A DNA stretch of 64,000 nucleotides from Gautieria morchelliformis. Its lineage: Eukaryota; Basidiomycota; Agaricomycetes; Gomphales; Gomphaceae. The DNA is taken from NCBI GenBank assembly GCA_015179125.1, contig WHVA01000055.1, forward strand, positions 62,001-126,000, written 5' to 3'. The notes beneath the pieces are model-generated. The model saw nothing but the letters and a program-made list of their open reading frames with translations, searched no databases and had not been told where the DNA came from. Of this stretch, positions 31,994-43,199 are shown piece after piece. A program made the position numbers and the translations under genes. Numbering within the stretch: the stretch's first letter is position 1; every line of letters begins with the position of its first letter.

Positions 31994-34204
31994 GTGAGAT
32001 GTGTGCCCCTGCTGCCTGTACATAACCGGTTTGCCTGTCTTGAAGTAGAGAATGAAAAGCCCCCACTCCCCTCACTTCGTACAGACCCACCGGATAAAGT
32101 CACACAAAAGCCAAATCCGACACCCCACCTATCCCGCATCCGCCCTTGGGAGAGATGCCTTCCGAAGCGCTATGTTGTTGTTGCCACCCCTGGCCCCAAG
32201 TCACTAGTCATTAAGGTGGAGATCCAGACGACAGATACGGCGGAAGTCAAATCCGGACCCGCCCTTGTCGATTGCGGGGCCACTGGTCAATTTATAGACC
32301 GGGACTATGTGGAACGGAACCGACTGACCACGCGGAAGTTGCAACGTGCAATCCCGGTGTTCAATGTGGATGGAAGCCCCAATGAGGGAGGGTCCATCAT
32401 GGAGATAGTAGACACGATTCTCCGCTACGATGGACACTCGGAACGCACTTCCTTTGCAGTCACCAGCCTGGGGAAGCAAGGCATCATCCTCGGGTTTACC
32501 TGGCTTCAAGAGCACAACCCGGAGATCAATTGGCAGACTCGGAAGGTACTGATGAGTCGATGTCCAGCCAAGTGTCACATGTGCCGGTCAGAAGTGTGGA
32601 AGGAGCGCCAGGAACAGCGGAAGACCGAAAGGCTCATACAGACATGTCGTTCTGGCCCCCATCCACTGCTTGCAGAAGAAGACTCGGAAGCGGAATTTGA
32701 CCCGGATCCCACTTCCGATTCCGATTCCGATTCTGACGTCATCCGACTCGGCCCGGAAGACACTCTGGCGGAAGGGGAGCGGTTGCTGTACGTAAACCTT
32801 CCGCCGGAAGCGGAACACATCCGCGCCACCGGAAATATTTCGCAGCGCCTTGCTGAAGCCTCTAAGAGGCATGACAGAGTGGAGGCGGGAATTCCGGAGT
32901 ACCTGTGGGAGTTCGAGGACATCTTTTCCAAGGAGTCGTTTGATGCCCTGCCTCCGCGGAAGCTGTGGGACCATGCCATCGAGTTGGAGCCTGGGTCAAA
33001 GCCCACCAACTGCAAAGTCTACCCGCTGTCACCCAAGGAGCAGGTAGAGCTCAATGCATTCCTTGCGGAAAACCTCCGTACAGGGAGGATCCACCCCTCC
33101 AAGTCACCCATGGCATCTCCGGTGTTCTTCATCAAGAAGAAGGACGGCTCGCTCAGACTTGTGCAGGATTACCGGGCCTTGAATGCGATCACAATCAAGA
33201 ACCGGTACCCCATTCCACTCATTTCCGAACTGATCACACAACTCCGCGGAGCGAGGTACTTCACTAAGCTGGATGTCCGCTGGGGCTTCAATAATGTCCG
33301 GATCCGGGAGGGAGACGAGTGGAAGGCCGCATTCCGCACCAACCGAGGGCTCTTTGAGCCACAGGTCATGTTCTTTGGCCTCACCAACAGTCCTGCCACG
33401 TTCCAGACGATGATGAACGACATTTTCCGTGACATGATAGCAGAAGGGGTTGTCTGCGTCTACCTCGATGACATCCTCATCTTCACAAAAACAATGTCCG
33501 AACATCGGGAAGTCGTGCAGAGAGTGCTGGAACGGCTCCGGGAGTACAACCTGTGTCTCAAGCCGGAAAAGTGCGAATTTGAGCGGACGCGGATAGAGTA
33601 TCTTGGGGTGATTGTGTCGGAAGGAAAGGTGGAAATGGACCCCGTCAAAGTTTCCGGTGTATCGGATTGGCCCGTGCCGTGGAACAAGAAGGAGGTCCAG
33701 TCCTTCATTGGGTTTGTCAATTTCTACCGGCGGTTCATCAAGGACTTCTCCTGCCACGCCTGTGCCCTCTTCGACCTCACCAAGAAGGAGGTTGGATGGC
33801 GGTGGGGAGAGCCGGAACAGGCCTCCTTCGACAAACTCAAGGAGCTGATCACTTCCGCCCCGGTCCTGATCTTTCCCGACGACTCTCGCCCTTATCGAGT
33901 GGAGGCGGATTCTTCCAACACGGCTACCGGAGCGGTTTTTTCACAACAGTCATCGGAAGATGGTGGGGGGTGGCATCCAATTGCCTTCTTCTCTAAGAGC
34001 CTCAGTCCGGTCGAGCGGAACTATGAGATCCATGACAAGGAGATGCTGGCAATCATCCGAGCGCTGGAGGAGTGGCAACACTCCCTCGAGGGGGCTCTAT
34101 GCCCATTTGATATCTGGACAGACCACAAGAACCTCGAATATTTCCGCACATCTAAGAAGTTGAACCGACGACAAGCATGGTGGTCCCTACACCTATCCCG
34201 GTTT
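31994..34204 (+). pseudogene. Pol: protease, reverse transcriptase and start of RNase H
   Basis: The protease active site DCGATGQFIDRDY is near 32270. RT motifs are KKKDGSLRLVQDYRALNAIT, then FTKLDVRWGFNNVRI, then FFGLTNSPATFQTMMND and VVCVYLDDILIFTK (YLDD near 33460). RNase H begins at YRVEADSSNTATGAVFSQ and runs to the LTR insertion at 34205. The linker before RT is rich in Asp/Glu (DSDSDSDV). This is the enzyme block of a Ty3/gypsy element and belongs to a fossil. Confidence 0.9.
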
Positions 34205-34685
34205 TGTCAGGGGACACCCTGTTTTCCATTTCCAGTTCCGACACCACACCCAGTTCCGACTGCATTTCCGACTCCGCTTCCGGTTCCGATTCCATCTCCG
34301 CCTCCGCTTTCGGAAATGATTCCGCTTCTGGGAGAACTTCCACCAGTTCCGTTCGCCTTGCCAGTTCCACTCCAATTTCCGACTTCCACCCCCGGAACAG
34401 TGTCGGAAATCAAGCGACTCGCATAATAGGTGGCATCAAGGGTCGATCAAGGGTCAGGGGGATGCAGGGTTGATGGCGGGTGCCAAGTGTTGTCCCTGGC
34501 TGCGCAGCGTAGTATAATACGGGCTCGCTGACATTGGGGGTCCTTAGACTTTTCTCTTTGGATTTCCCCTTGTCAGGTGAGAATCCCCTCTCTTGTATAC
34601 TCCGTTCATTTATACATACTTTGGATTTCCCCTTGTCAGTTGTGTGGTAGTGTGATCTCCACGACTAGCCAGGGTTGCCCTTACA
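34205..34685 (+). repeat. Solo LTR inside the gypsy RNase H, TSD GGTTT
   Basis: This 481-bp LTR of the same family (TGTCAGGGGACACC..CCCTTACA) is flanked by GGTTT on both sides (34200-34204 and 34686-34690). It shares with the LTR at 50912 an extra GACACCACACCCAGTTCCGA stretch that the host element's own LTRs lack, so it comes from a sister subfamily. Confidence 0.93.
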
Positions 34686-34690
34686 GGTTT

Positions 34691-36380
34691 GACTTCATGC
34701 TCCACCACCGCCCCGGCCGCACCATGGGCAAGCCCGATGCCCTATCCCGCCGCGCGGATCATGAAAGCAGAAGTGGAGACAACGTGGATATGACACTGCT
34801 CCGCCCAAGTCTCTTTGCAATCCGCGCCCTAGAAGGAGTGACTGCAGTTGGAGCGGAAGCGGAAATGCTCCGGGATATCCGGAGGCAGTACCGGAATGGA
34901 GAGAAGGAGGAGTCGGTGGTGAAGGCAGTGGAGGAACTTTGGAAAGGGCACTCACGGTTGGTACAGGCAGCGGAATGGTCGGAACGGGACGGGCTGCTCC
35001 ACTTCAGAGGCAAGGTTTACGTCCCAGGTGGGGCGGACCTCCGCCGCCGCATCGTGTCCCAGCACCATGACACACGAGTCGCTGGGCATGCGGGCAGGTG
35101 GAAGACACTGGAGTTAGTGGCTCGGAATTACTGGTGGCCTCAGATGTCCCGCTACATTGGAAAGTACGTGAAGACATGTGACCTTTGTCTCCGAACCAAA
35201 GCGCAATGACATCCACCTGTCGGAGAACTTGTTCCGCTCCTGATTCCCAAATCCCGCTGGGACACCATCAGCGTCGACTTCATCGTTGAACTCCCGGAGT
35301 CTCATGGCTATGACGCAATCATGAACGTCGTGGATTCGGTAAGCAAGGTGTCCCACTTCATTCCGACGCACACGACGATCACAGCCCTCGGAGCGGCCCG
35401 CCTGTTCCTTGCACATGTCTGGAAGTTGCATGGGCTCCCGAAGCAAGTTGTTTCCGACCGAGGTCCGCAGTTTGTCGCGGAACTGACTCGGGAGCTCTAC
35501 CGCCTGCTTGGCATAAAGCTGGCTACCACCACAGCGTACCACCCGCAGGGTGACGGACAGACGGAATGGGTCAATCAGGAGTTGGAGCAATATCTCCGCC
35601 TCTTTGTCAACGAGAGGCAGGATGACTGGGATGAGTTACTTCCACTGGCGGAATTCCAATACAACAACCATGTCCACTCCGCCACGCAACAGACTCCCTT
35701 CATGCTTGACTCTGGACGACACCCGCGGATGGGCTTCGAACCACACCAAGCTGAGTCCTGACTCGAGACGGTCAATGAGTTCTGAGACCGCATGAACTCC
35801 ACCCTTTCGGAAGCCAAGTCGGCCCTTGCAAAGGCCAAGGATGACATGGCAAGGTACTACAACCAACGCCGGGTTCCTGCCCCGGAGTACCAAATTGGAG
35901 ACAAGGTGTATCTAGATGCAAGTGACATCTGCACCACACGCCCTTCGCAGAAGCTTGCCCACCGCTACCTTGGGCCCTTCACAGTGACGCGGAGGGTTGG
36001 ACAGAATGCATACCGCCTCCGATTTCCAATGTCCATGTCCCGCCTCCACCCCGTCTTCAACGTGGTGAAGTTGCTCCCTATTATTGAGGACCCAATTCCA
36101 GGTCGGAAGGCTCATCCGCCACCTCCGCCGGAAATTGTAGATGGGGAAGAGCACTACGTGGTGGAACGGATCCTGGACAGCCGGTTTGTGCGAGGACGAC
36201 TCCAATTCCTCGTGAAATGGGAAGGGTATGGGTACAAGGAGAATTCGTGGGTCCCGGAGCAAGATGTTTCCGCTCCTGACAAACTCCGGGAGTTCTATAG
36301 GACACATCCAGGTGCCCCTCGCCGAATCTGCTTGCTGGCATTTCAATCCCTTGTGTCCCGTGCTTCGAGGACGCAGCACG
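34691..36380 (+). pseudogene. Pol: RNase H end, integrase and chromodomain
   Basis: After the inserted LTR, FDFMLHHRPGRTMGKPDALS is the usual RNase H/connection end. The HHCC finger follows (HDTRVAGHAGRWKT, then CDLCLRTKAQ), then the core (DSVSKVSHFIPTHTT, VVSDRGPQFVAELTRELYR, AYHPQGDGQTEWVNQELEQY), the GPY-type C-terminus (HRYLGPFTVTRRVGQNAYRL) and a chromodomain (YVVERILDSRF, then FLVKWEGYGYKENSWVPEQD). The chromodomain probably directs insertion toward marked chromatin. It is part of a fossil element. Confidence 0.9.
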
Positions 36381-36395
36381 CTAGAGGGGGGGTGA

Positions 36396-36867
36396 TGTCA
36401 GGGGACACCCTGTTTTCCATTCCCAGTTCCGACTCCATTTCCGACTCCGCTTCTGGTTCCGATTCCATCTCCGCCTCCGCTTTCGGAAATGATTCCGCTT
36501 CGAGGAGAACTTCCACCAGTTCTGTTCGCCTCGCCAGTTCCACTCCAATTTCCGACTTCCACTCTCGGAACAGTGTCGGAAATCAAGCGACCTGCGTAAT
36601 AGGTGGCATCAAGGGTCGATAAAGGGTCGGGGAGGTCAGGGAGGTGCAGGGTTGATGGCGGGTGCCAAGTGTTGTCCCTGGCTGCGCAGCGTAGTATAAT
36701 ACGGGCTCGCTGACATTGGGGGTCCTTAGACTTTTCTCTTTGGATTTCCCCTTGTCAGGTGAGAATCCCCTCTCTTGTATGCTCTGTTCATTTATACATA
36801 CTTTGGATTTCCCCTTGTCAGTTGTGTGGTAGTGTGATCTCCACAACTAGCCAGGGTTGCCCTTACA
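36396..36867 (+). repeat. 3' LTR of the gypsy element
   Basis: It is 472 bp, the same length as the 5' LTR, and is preceded by the purine-rich tract AGAGGGGGGGTGA (36383-36395). About 12 differences from the 5' LTR, mostly transitions. Confidence 0.93.
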
Positions 36868-36872
36868 GTGGC

Positions 36873-37105
36873 CCTCTGAATAACATGCATCCTCCAAGTG
36901 TAGTGTGTCCCCCAAATAGCATGTGTTCCCAAAGCGTAGCATGTCCCCCATGCATAGTGTGTTGCCCAAGTATAGCATGCATCACATGTCCTTTGTTTGT
37001 AGTGTGTCCCCACATGTAGCATGTCCCCAAGGCATGCATAGTGTGTCCCCATGCGTAGCATATCCCCTGTGTGTAGCATGTCCCCTGAGTGTAGCATACC
37101 CAAGG
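36873..37105 (+). repeat. Degenerate minisatellite, right part
   Basis: GTAGCATGTCCCC-type words repeat every 15-25 bases. The array is continuous with 29897-30157 if the gypsy element is ignored. Confidence 0.75.
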
Positions 37106-37417
37106 GCCTCAAAGTGAAATTATTGTAAGGGCAGGAGAAAATAAATAAATAACAGAGGGTTTATAGTGAATGTTGGAGAATAGACATATATTTGCAAGAA
37201 GAGACTGTTACTTATCATTAACTTTTAGCAAACTCAGGGAAATTTATTAATATCTATTTTTGACATATACAGTATACAAAATAAAATAACAAAACAAACC
37301 ACATTTAAAGCAGAATCTATTGTGATTAATTTTAGAGGAAACTTACTGATGTCTATTTTCAAAAAAAAAATTTGAAAAAATATATATTAAAATACATTTG
37401 TTTTGAGCTATTTTAAT
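37106..37417. other. AT-rich intergenic stretch
   Basis: The sequence is very AT-rich (AAATAAATAA, TATATATTAAAATA) and non-coding. It directly follows the point where the GH47 gene loses similarity. Confidence 0.6.
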
Positions 37418-38807
37418 ATCTCCCAAGGTGTCAGTAACATACAGCAACTGTCGTGTTGGGGAAAGGTAGAGCAGTGTTTCTAGAATACCTCGGGTGGCAC
37501 GCAGATCTGTGACCGAAGAGTCATGCAAGAGATTCGCGCGTCTGCTCTCGACTCACACATTCGTTTAAAACGATCTTCCGATTTTGAGGTCTGTAGGTAC
37601 TGTTTAAGCACATATTCGTACTGTCAAAGGCGTCAACTCAAAGTTGAGGAGTATCATGGATATACGCACGGCACTGTCAGCCCAGGCCCCAACAGAGATG
37701 TGGTCTAGGGCCAATGTCAGACGCATGGCTAAAGAATACGTGGCACGTACTATTTATTTGAGTCCCATTTTCGGTTTCCCAATATGTGCTCCATAACGAA
37801 TCATTTCGCAGATTCTGGTTCATCTGTAGCAGAGCATTGATCCGCTCGACTGCATGATAATATTCGGCCTTGCCCGTCAAATGGGCAAGATACCTATATT
37901 CTAACTGGCACGAAGCTATTTCTGCGAGAAGAACACGAGGCTTCCCGACGCCTCCGCTTTTTTTACCGCTGGAAATACGCGACAAGATTAACTAAATGTC
38001 ACCTCAGCATGTGTGCCATGCCCACCTCTTGGTATTGATAGCGAAGGTAGGAAGACCACTTGGTGTGTCGAAGACAGCAAGTAACTTATAACCAAGTTCC
38101 TCGGCTTTCTTGAGAAGGATCGGCTCATTCGACAATGCAAAAGCAGACAAGAGACCCCCTAGATATCGAATCGTCGTCTCGAAAAAGTGCGCAAACTGTC
38201 CCTATTGGTTACCATTGTGTCAAATATTGAACCTTGAGTAAGCGAAGATGAACGAAACCTCAGGCAGATCGAAGGTCATTGTAGCAACGTGTTCAATAGC
38301 ACGCTCAAATTCGAACTTGAGACCCATTAGGAGCATCGTATCCATAGCGTCAACAACTGAGACTCCCCATCCGTTAAAACTGGTTCAAATATGAGAATCA
38401 GCAAAATCTTCCACAGGGTTCGACGCTGACTTCTGTCGCGGTACGTGGGAAAGCGGCCACAACTCGTCCGCAGGAAATGCATTATATTCGTATGCCTGGT
38501 AAGCGTGAAGAAAGGCATCCTTGACTGCATTTTCACGATATCGCCAATTCGGCGGGTAGGGTTCATCGTAAGACTTTGGCTCCGGTGAACGGTATGCAGG
38601 AATGTCGACATCTTTCTCGAGTGATATAGAGCGATATCGGTTGGGAGACAGTGTTAACAAGGCTATCACTAGGAGAACTGTAATGGATGCACTGCCAGTG
38701 AGAACCCCAAGGCGGGATGCCTTGGACTTCAAGGCGCGATTGAGCAGTGTGCGTCGGTGGACGAATTGACGGTTAACATAGTCCATGGAAGCAGAAAGAG
38801 GGTGCAT
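37418..38807 (-). pseudogene. GH47 class I alpha-1,2-mannosidase, 3'-truncated
   Basis: Seven exons join in phase: 38807-38425, 38379-38259, 38201-38026, 37968-37751, 37704-37670, 37620-37557, and 37506 onward. Residues 35-55 (GVLTGSASITVLLVIALLTL) form a type II membrane anchor. Family blocks follow: RENAVKDAFLHAYQAYE, FPADELWPLS, FNGWGVSVVDAMDTMLLMGL, FFETTIRYLGGLLSAFALS, SGLPTFAINT, SVGAWADSA and ILETLLYLSPTRQLLYVTDT. Similarity stops near 37418, before the HLxCFLPG block, so the C-terminal part of the (alpha/alpha)7 barrel and its calcium-binding Thr are missing. The enzyme would trim mannose from N-glycans in the ER/Golgi. Every remaining exon is undamaged, so the loss looks like one recent event. 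Alternatively the 3' part lies elsewhere. Confidence 0.85.
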
Positions 38808-39214
38808 ATCCTTTCATGTGTGCATGAAGTAAGAGAACTTGCCCTGAGCTCAGTGGAGCTGGCTTGCTAAGCATTTCAGTTCAGCACGGAATAGTTCAAA
38901 TACAGACTTACACACCACCTAAAACACCCTGTGGTATGGTAATAAGTAAAGCGATTTGGAGATGAGGAAAGCGACTGGTGTCGATGCCGACGCGGATTGC
39001 TTAGACAATCTTGATGTACATATAAGCAAATAGACAACCATGCTGCGTACACGTTACTGAACTACAGAGCTGCAAGTAGCCCTAACGTTTACCCAGGGCG
39101 TCCGATTTCAATCGCTTCTGGGACATCATGCATATCGTACGACTCCCAATTCTCACTGGCCAGTCTTTTAACTTGTTAAATATCATTTTGACGCCCTGGT
39201 ACTTCTGAGCAGTC
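38808..39214. other. Intergenic region between divergent GH47 and P450 genes
   Basis: The two genes start about 400 bp apart in opposite directions, so this is presumably their shared promoter region. I see no clear TATA box or operator. Confidence 0.4.
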
Positions 39215-41635
39215 ATGTTCTTGTACACGTTTGTCGTCAAATGGGCTATTCAATGCATTTGTACCCTTACTGTAACTCTGGTCACGTTTATCGTGTTACA
39301 CGAAGTCATGCGACCTAGGAATTTGCCCCCAACCCCTGGGAATAGGCCACCTTTGCCATTCATCGGCCACAAACTCGATATTCCGAAAGAGAAGAGTTGG
39401 ATAGTTTTCAGGAAGTGGAACGAACAGTATGGTCCCATCCTGACCGTCTGGAACGGATCCTCACCAATGATACTTGTGGGCGATCCAGAAGTACAATTTA
39501 CTGAATCCATCGTTTGGTGGTTTGGACGCTTACTGATCAATACTTACGCTAGATTGCTGTTGAACTCTTGGAAAAGCGGTCAGCTAAATATAGCTCAAGA
39601 CCAAGGTGGCATTTCTCTATCGCCGAGCAATGGTTTTCACCTACGAGTTCTCATTTAGATTCGTCGTAGCTGGAGATCTCTTGACGGAAAGTGCCCTTCT
39701 TCGTTTCAATGGTTGAACTGAGAAATATATTTTCTGAGCTCTATGTTACGTTCAGATCGTACAATCCTTTTTGCATCCTACGGAGAACGGTGGCGTTCAT
39801 ATCGAAAGGCACTGCATCTCGCCACTATGCCTAAAAGTGTGGATAGTGAGCACGCATCCGTGTTTTTTTTTTCTTTCTCAGGACGTTCACTGTCCATCAC
39901 TCACTCTATAAGCATATCTTCCCGTATTTGACATGGAGGGGAAAGTTCTTGCGGCAGATCTCATCCGCAAGCCTGATGATTGGTATCATAGTATTTTTAG
40001 GTAATAATTCATGTCTTCAGTCACAACCTGCTCGTAAAGCCGAATTGACACATCCTAAGATATGCTGCAAGCTCTGTGGTCTCGATTGCTTATGGTCGAC
40101 GGATTATTGACACTCGCACGGATGCAGCATATCGGAAGCTCACGACGAACAACGAGTTTTTGACTCAGATCAATGTACCAGGTGCACAATGTAGGAGTTT
40201 GTCGTTTCCCGTGCTATCAATCATTTGACTATCATCATCATCCTAATTAGGGCACGAGACGATCCCTGCTCTTCGTTTCTTGCCGGCTTCCATCAATCGG
40301 ATAAAACGTCTTGCTCTTCATTATCGCCAATCGGGACGCGAAAATTTTGCGTCGCTCGTTGACGAGGTTCGGGCTAAACTTGCGGCAGGGGTCGCCCCCT
40401 AGGTATTTCCTCTCCTTTGCCTCGCAAACCGCCCGAATTCACTTGCGGGACTAGTTACGTAAAACAATTGCTTGAGCAGCGAGGCAAGTATGCAGACCTG
40501 GATGACCAGGAGTTCAACCAGCAGCCTGGTAGCGTCTTTGCTGCGGGAGTAGACACAACCTCTGCAACCCTGCAGTCTTTAATACTAGCATTGGTGCTTC
40601 ACCCCGATGTACAGCAGAAAGCACATGAAGAGATGGATCGGATCATTGGCCAGACCAGATCTCCGAGCTGGGATGGTGAGCCCAAATTACCATACCTACA
40701 GGCTGGTGTCTATTGGGTCAAAATAAATTAAGCAGAACTGACCGTTTCTCTTCAAATTCAAGGCGATCATCAAGGAAACGGTGTGTGCCTTATGCGTTCT
40801 TAGTATATGTTTTAACTCTCAGGAAATAGCTTCGTTGGCGGCCTGTCGCGATACTCGGTGGCACGCCTCACGCGAGCACGGAGGATGATATGTTCGCTTA
40901 CAAGGGAAAGGTGTACTTTATTCCCAAAGGATCCACGATGTAAGTCGGTAACGTTCGCTTCCAATGACGGGGATATTGAGGTACAAGACCTTATAGCTTA
41001 GGGAATCTATGGTCCATCCACATGAATCCCAGAACCTATGAAAGCCCCGACGCCTATGATGCAAGTCCTTCTGGTGGAAAGACAAAGATATTTACTTATA
41101 GGATTCCTATGCGCAGCCCGAACGATTTCTGAACGGTCGAGTGTATCCCGGGACGGGGGGGAAAGGTCACAGGTATGTTGCAGGTATTTCTTCATATAGC
41201 CTTACAATACTATTGTGGAATAGCTCTTTTGGATGGGGTCGACGGTGCGTGTGTTAGCCAGTTGGTGACAGGTCAACTCACGACTGTCAGACAGCATCTG
41301 TCCCGGTGCATACTTTGCAGAACGTTGTACGTACAGCTTAGTTTGATCTCATCGTAGAATTTACCCAATGACTGATGCCTCTGTCAGCGCTGTATATTAC
41401 CGCGGCACGGCTCATTTGGGGCTTCATGTTTCTCCCAGCGACAGATGCGTCGACAGGAATGGACCTGAAGCCTGACGCCTCAATGGAAACAGGGTATACC
41501 AGCGGATTTAACTGTCGTCCACATCCATTTCCATGCAATATTGTCCCCAGATCTCATCGTGTAAGAGAGGTGTGTGTGGGAGAGGAAAAGGAAGCGCTTG
41601 AGGTCCTCCGGATGTACGAGGACAATTATGACTAG
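39215..41635 (+). pseudogene. Cytochrome P450 (microsomal type), intron-rich and damaged
   Basis: ATG 39215 opens exon 1 (to 39490) with a membrane anchor (FVVKWAIQCICTLTVTLVTF) and the hinge NLPPTPGNRPPLPFIGH. Later exons give IAVELLEKRSAKYSSRP, TILFASYGERWRSYRKALH, LTTNNEFLTQINVPG, the I-helix FAAGVDTTSATLQSL (about 40540), a K-helix region with WRPVAILGG, PERFLNGRVYPG and the C-terminus FLPATDASTGMDLKPDASM to a stop at 41633-41635. The heme loop FGWGRR (41228-41245) is out of frame by one base with the Cys that follows (ACVSQ), whose usual Gly is Ser. The region before AYGRR also looks disrupted. The enzyme would be an ER-bound monooxygenase; this copy is probably dead. Confidence 0.82.
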
Positions 41636-41639
41636 GTGC

Positions 41640-42703
41640 ATGATAGTATGGTTCTGATAACCGCATATCATACCTCCAGTCCAACCATGGGGTGGTCTTA
41701 GACAACCGTCGTGAGTTCGACTTTGTGCAAGCAATCACGAGATGTGCTGTACTTGCGCCACACCCCTGTATTGTAAACAATTCCTTGAGATGCAATTGCT
41801 ACAAAGGCTCGAAGTGTCTGCAGATCTGGCCTGTCATCCTGTCCGTTCAAGGCCACCACAGCTAGATATGCTCGCCCGGCGCTAGGGAGCTCATCCTCTC
41901 GCATGCCGGAATAACCGATTGGGATGAAAGCTTGATTGGTGCATGGATGTCTTTCTAGGATTTTGACTTCTCACTCGTCCCCGGGCTTGGCCCCCGCTGG
42001 TGTTGATCGATACACGGAGAACCCTGTACGAGCATGCTTTGTCGGTGGGTAGGACCTCTCGATTTGCGATAGATTGTGATATTTGTGGGCTGTGTTTTGG
42101 TTTGCCGATGTGATAACAACACCTTTAGGTGCTGCATTTGGGTCAGTCCAGGCCATTAGGACTTAGCCTCAGCCGTCAGTGGGAGAGCTGTAATCGGTGA
42201 TCTTGCATACGTCTTCGCCAATTCGTGGGGCGCTAGTATACTCGGCTGCACGCCGGGGGCAGTATTCGATGATATAAACGTTGTATTCCCCGACGGGGTG
42301 CGTCCTTGTTGGAAGGTCTCTCGTATGGTTTGATTGACACCACCGTCGTCGGTGGTGACCTGCACAGGTTCACGCCCCCATCACTCTCACACGCTTGATA
42401 CCCCCGTCGGGGTAATTGTGACTCGCACATGGGTAAAATACTTGTCGACAACGTTCTCTAGTTGAAAGAAATGCCTCCGATGTGGGCCAAGTTTGTGGCG
42501 TGGCAATATCGCTGTCCACTCGATTTCGTCGTTGACAGGATTAATCTGTTGAGCACGTTCCCAATTTTAGCAAGTTCTATGTTTAGCATACAGGGCTGGC
42601 CTCTTCACTGTAACACGCACGCAATTCGCAGCTTTCAGGATAATTGCCTTTAAAATGATTGGTATTGATTTCGACATGGTCCAATTGACCTGAGTGTTGT
42701 CCC
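41640..42703 (-). pseudogene. Allantoicase/ureidoglycolate lyase fusion, partial and damaged
   Basis: From 42703 downward the minus strand gives allantoicase C-terminal blocks: [48 protein letters not shown] and IKRVRVMG. After a linker follow ureidoglycolate lyase blocks: ITALPLTAEA, WTDPNAAPKGVVITSANQNT, HARTGFSVYRSTPAGAKPGD, LERHPCTNQAFIPIG, and AYLAVVALNG to TLRAFVAIASQGIVYNTGVW. The two enzymes act in sequence: allantoate to ureidoglycolate plus urea, then glyoxylate plus urea. Damage: one base is missing in the TIYPDGG motif near 42423, a few codons are lost after TAEA near 42165, TGA replaces Trp after KPGDE near 41974, and the last exon is absent where the P450 end begins. A C|GCAAGT..CTAAG intron before HHPM is of the GC-AG type. 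In Cryptococcus a DAL2,3,3 fusion is known. Confidence 0.8.
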
Positions 42704-43195
42704 CTAAGACGGTGACGTATTATAAGTGCCGTTATTTCCATCCAAAACGACAAACTCACAGGCGTATAATCACATAATCATTATGCCCCCTTTCCCTACT
42801 TCGCTTCGTCTCCCAACCATCCCCCATGTCTTTGCCTCTTCCCGGAAGTAGGAGGTTGGACCCGACACCAAAGTGTTGGTCTGATGTGTATACAGCCCGG
42901 CCTCCGGAAAACACATGTGCTAGATCCATTAGCATTGAAGAATCTGTTGGGAAAACAGTCGCCACTAGTCCATACACGCGGAATCTTGTCTTTTCCCATT
43001 CGGTAGATAGGGTATGTACAGACCGCAGTAACCAGCACCACAAACCCCCCTAGCTCATACCTCACACACATACCCACTTGGGCCAGTCACCCTTCTTCCG
43101 TCCTAAGCTCACTACACACAATAGTTAAATAGCCATCATGTGTACTCTAGAGAACCAGTCAATCACACTCACTTATCACCCACATAAGCTAGCCC
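42704..43195. other. Intergenic, nothing recognised
   Basis: The sequence upstream of the allantoicase exon shows no further allantoicase blocks, so its N-terminal half is missing here. Only short random frames are present. Confidence 0.4.
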
Positions 43196-43199
43196 TTCG

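Larger units (their letters stand above)
30163..36867 (+). mobile_element. Complete-ended chromodomain Ty3/gypsy retrotransposon with TSD GTGGC
   Basis: LTRs of 472 bp (30163-30634 and 36396-36867) differ at about 12 positions (about 97.5% identical), which suggests a recent insertion. The 5 bases GTGGC flank both ends (30158-30162, 36868-36872). Parts in order: Gag (30822-31787), protease with DCGATGQF (about 32268), RT with YLDDILIF (about 33460), RNase H, integrase HHCC finger and core (about 35040-35760), integrase C-terminus and chromodomain (35792-36350), and polypurine tract (36383-36395). A solo LTR of the same family lies in the RNase H region. With that insertion and about four further coding breaks the copy is defective. 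Confidence 0.95.

Noticed and set aside
31014-32090. 358-codon minus-strand frame opposite gypsy gag
   Set aside because: It is antisense to a clear Gag frame and has no domain. It follows from codon bias on the other strand.
29897-37105. CRISPR-like array from regular short repeats
   Set aside because: Units are degenerate with variable spacing, and the organism is a eukaryote. It is a minisatellite.
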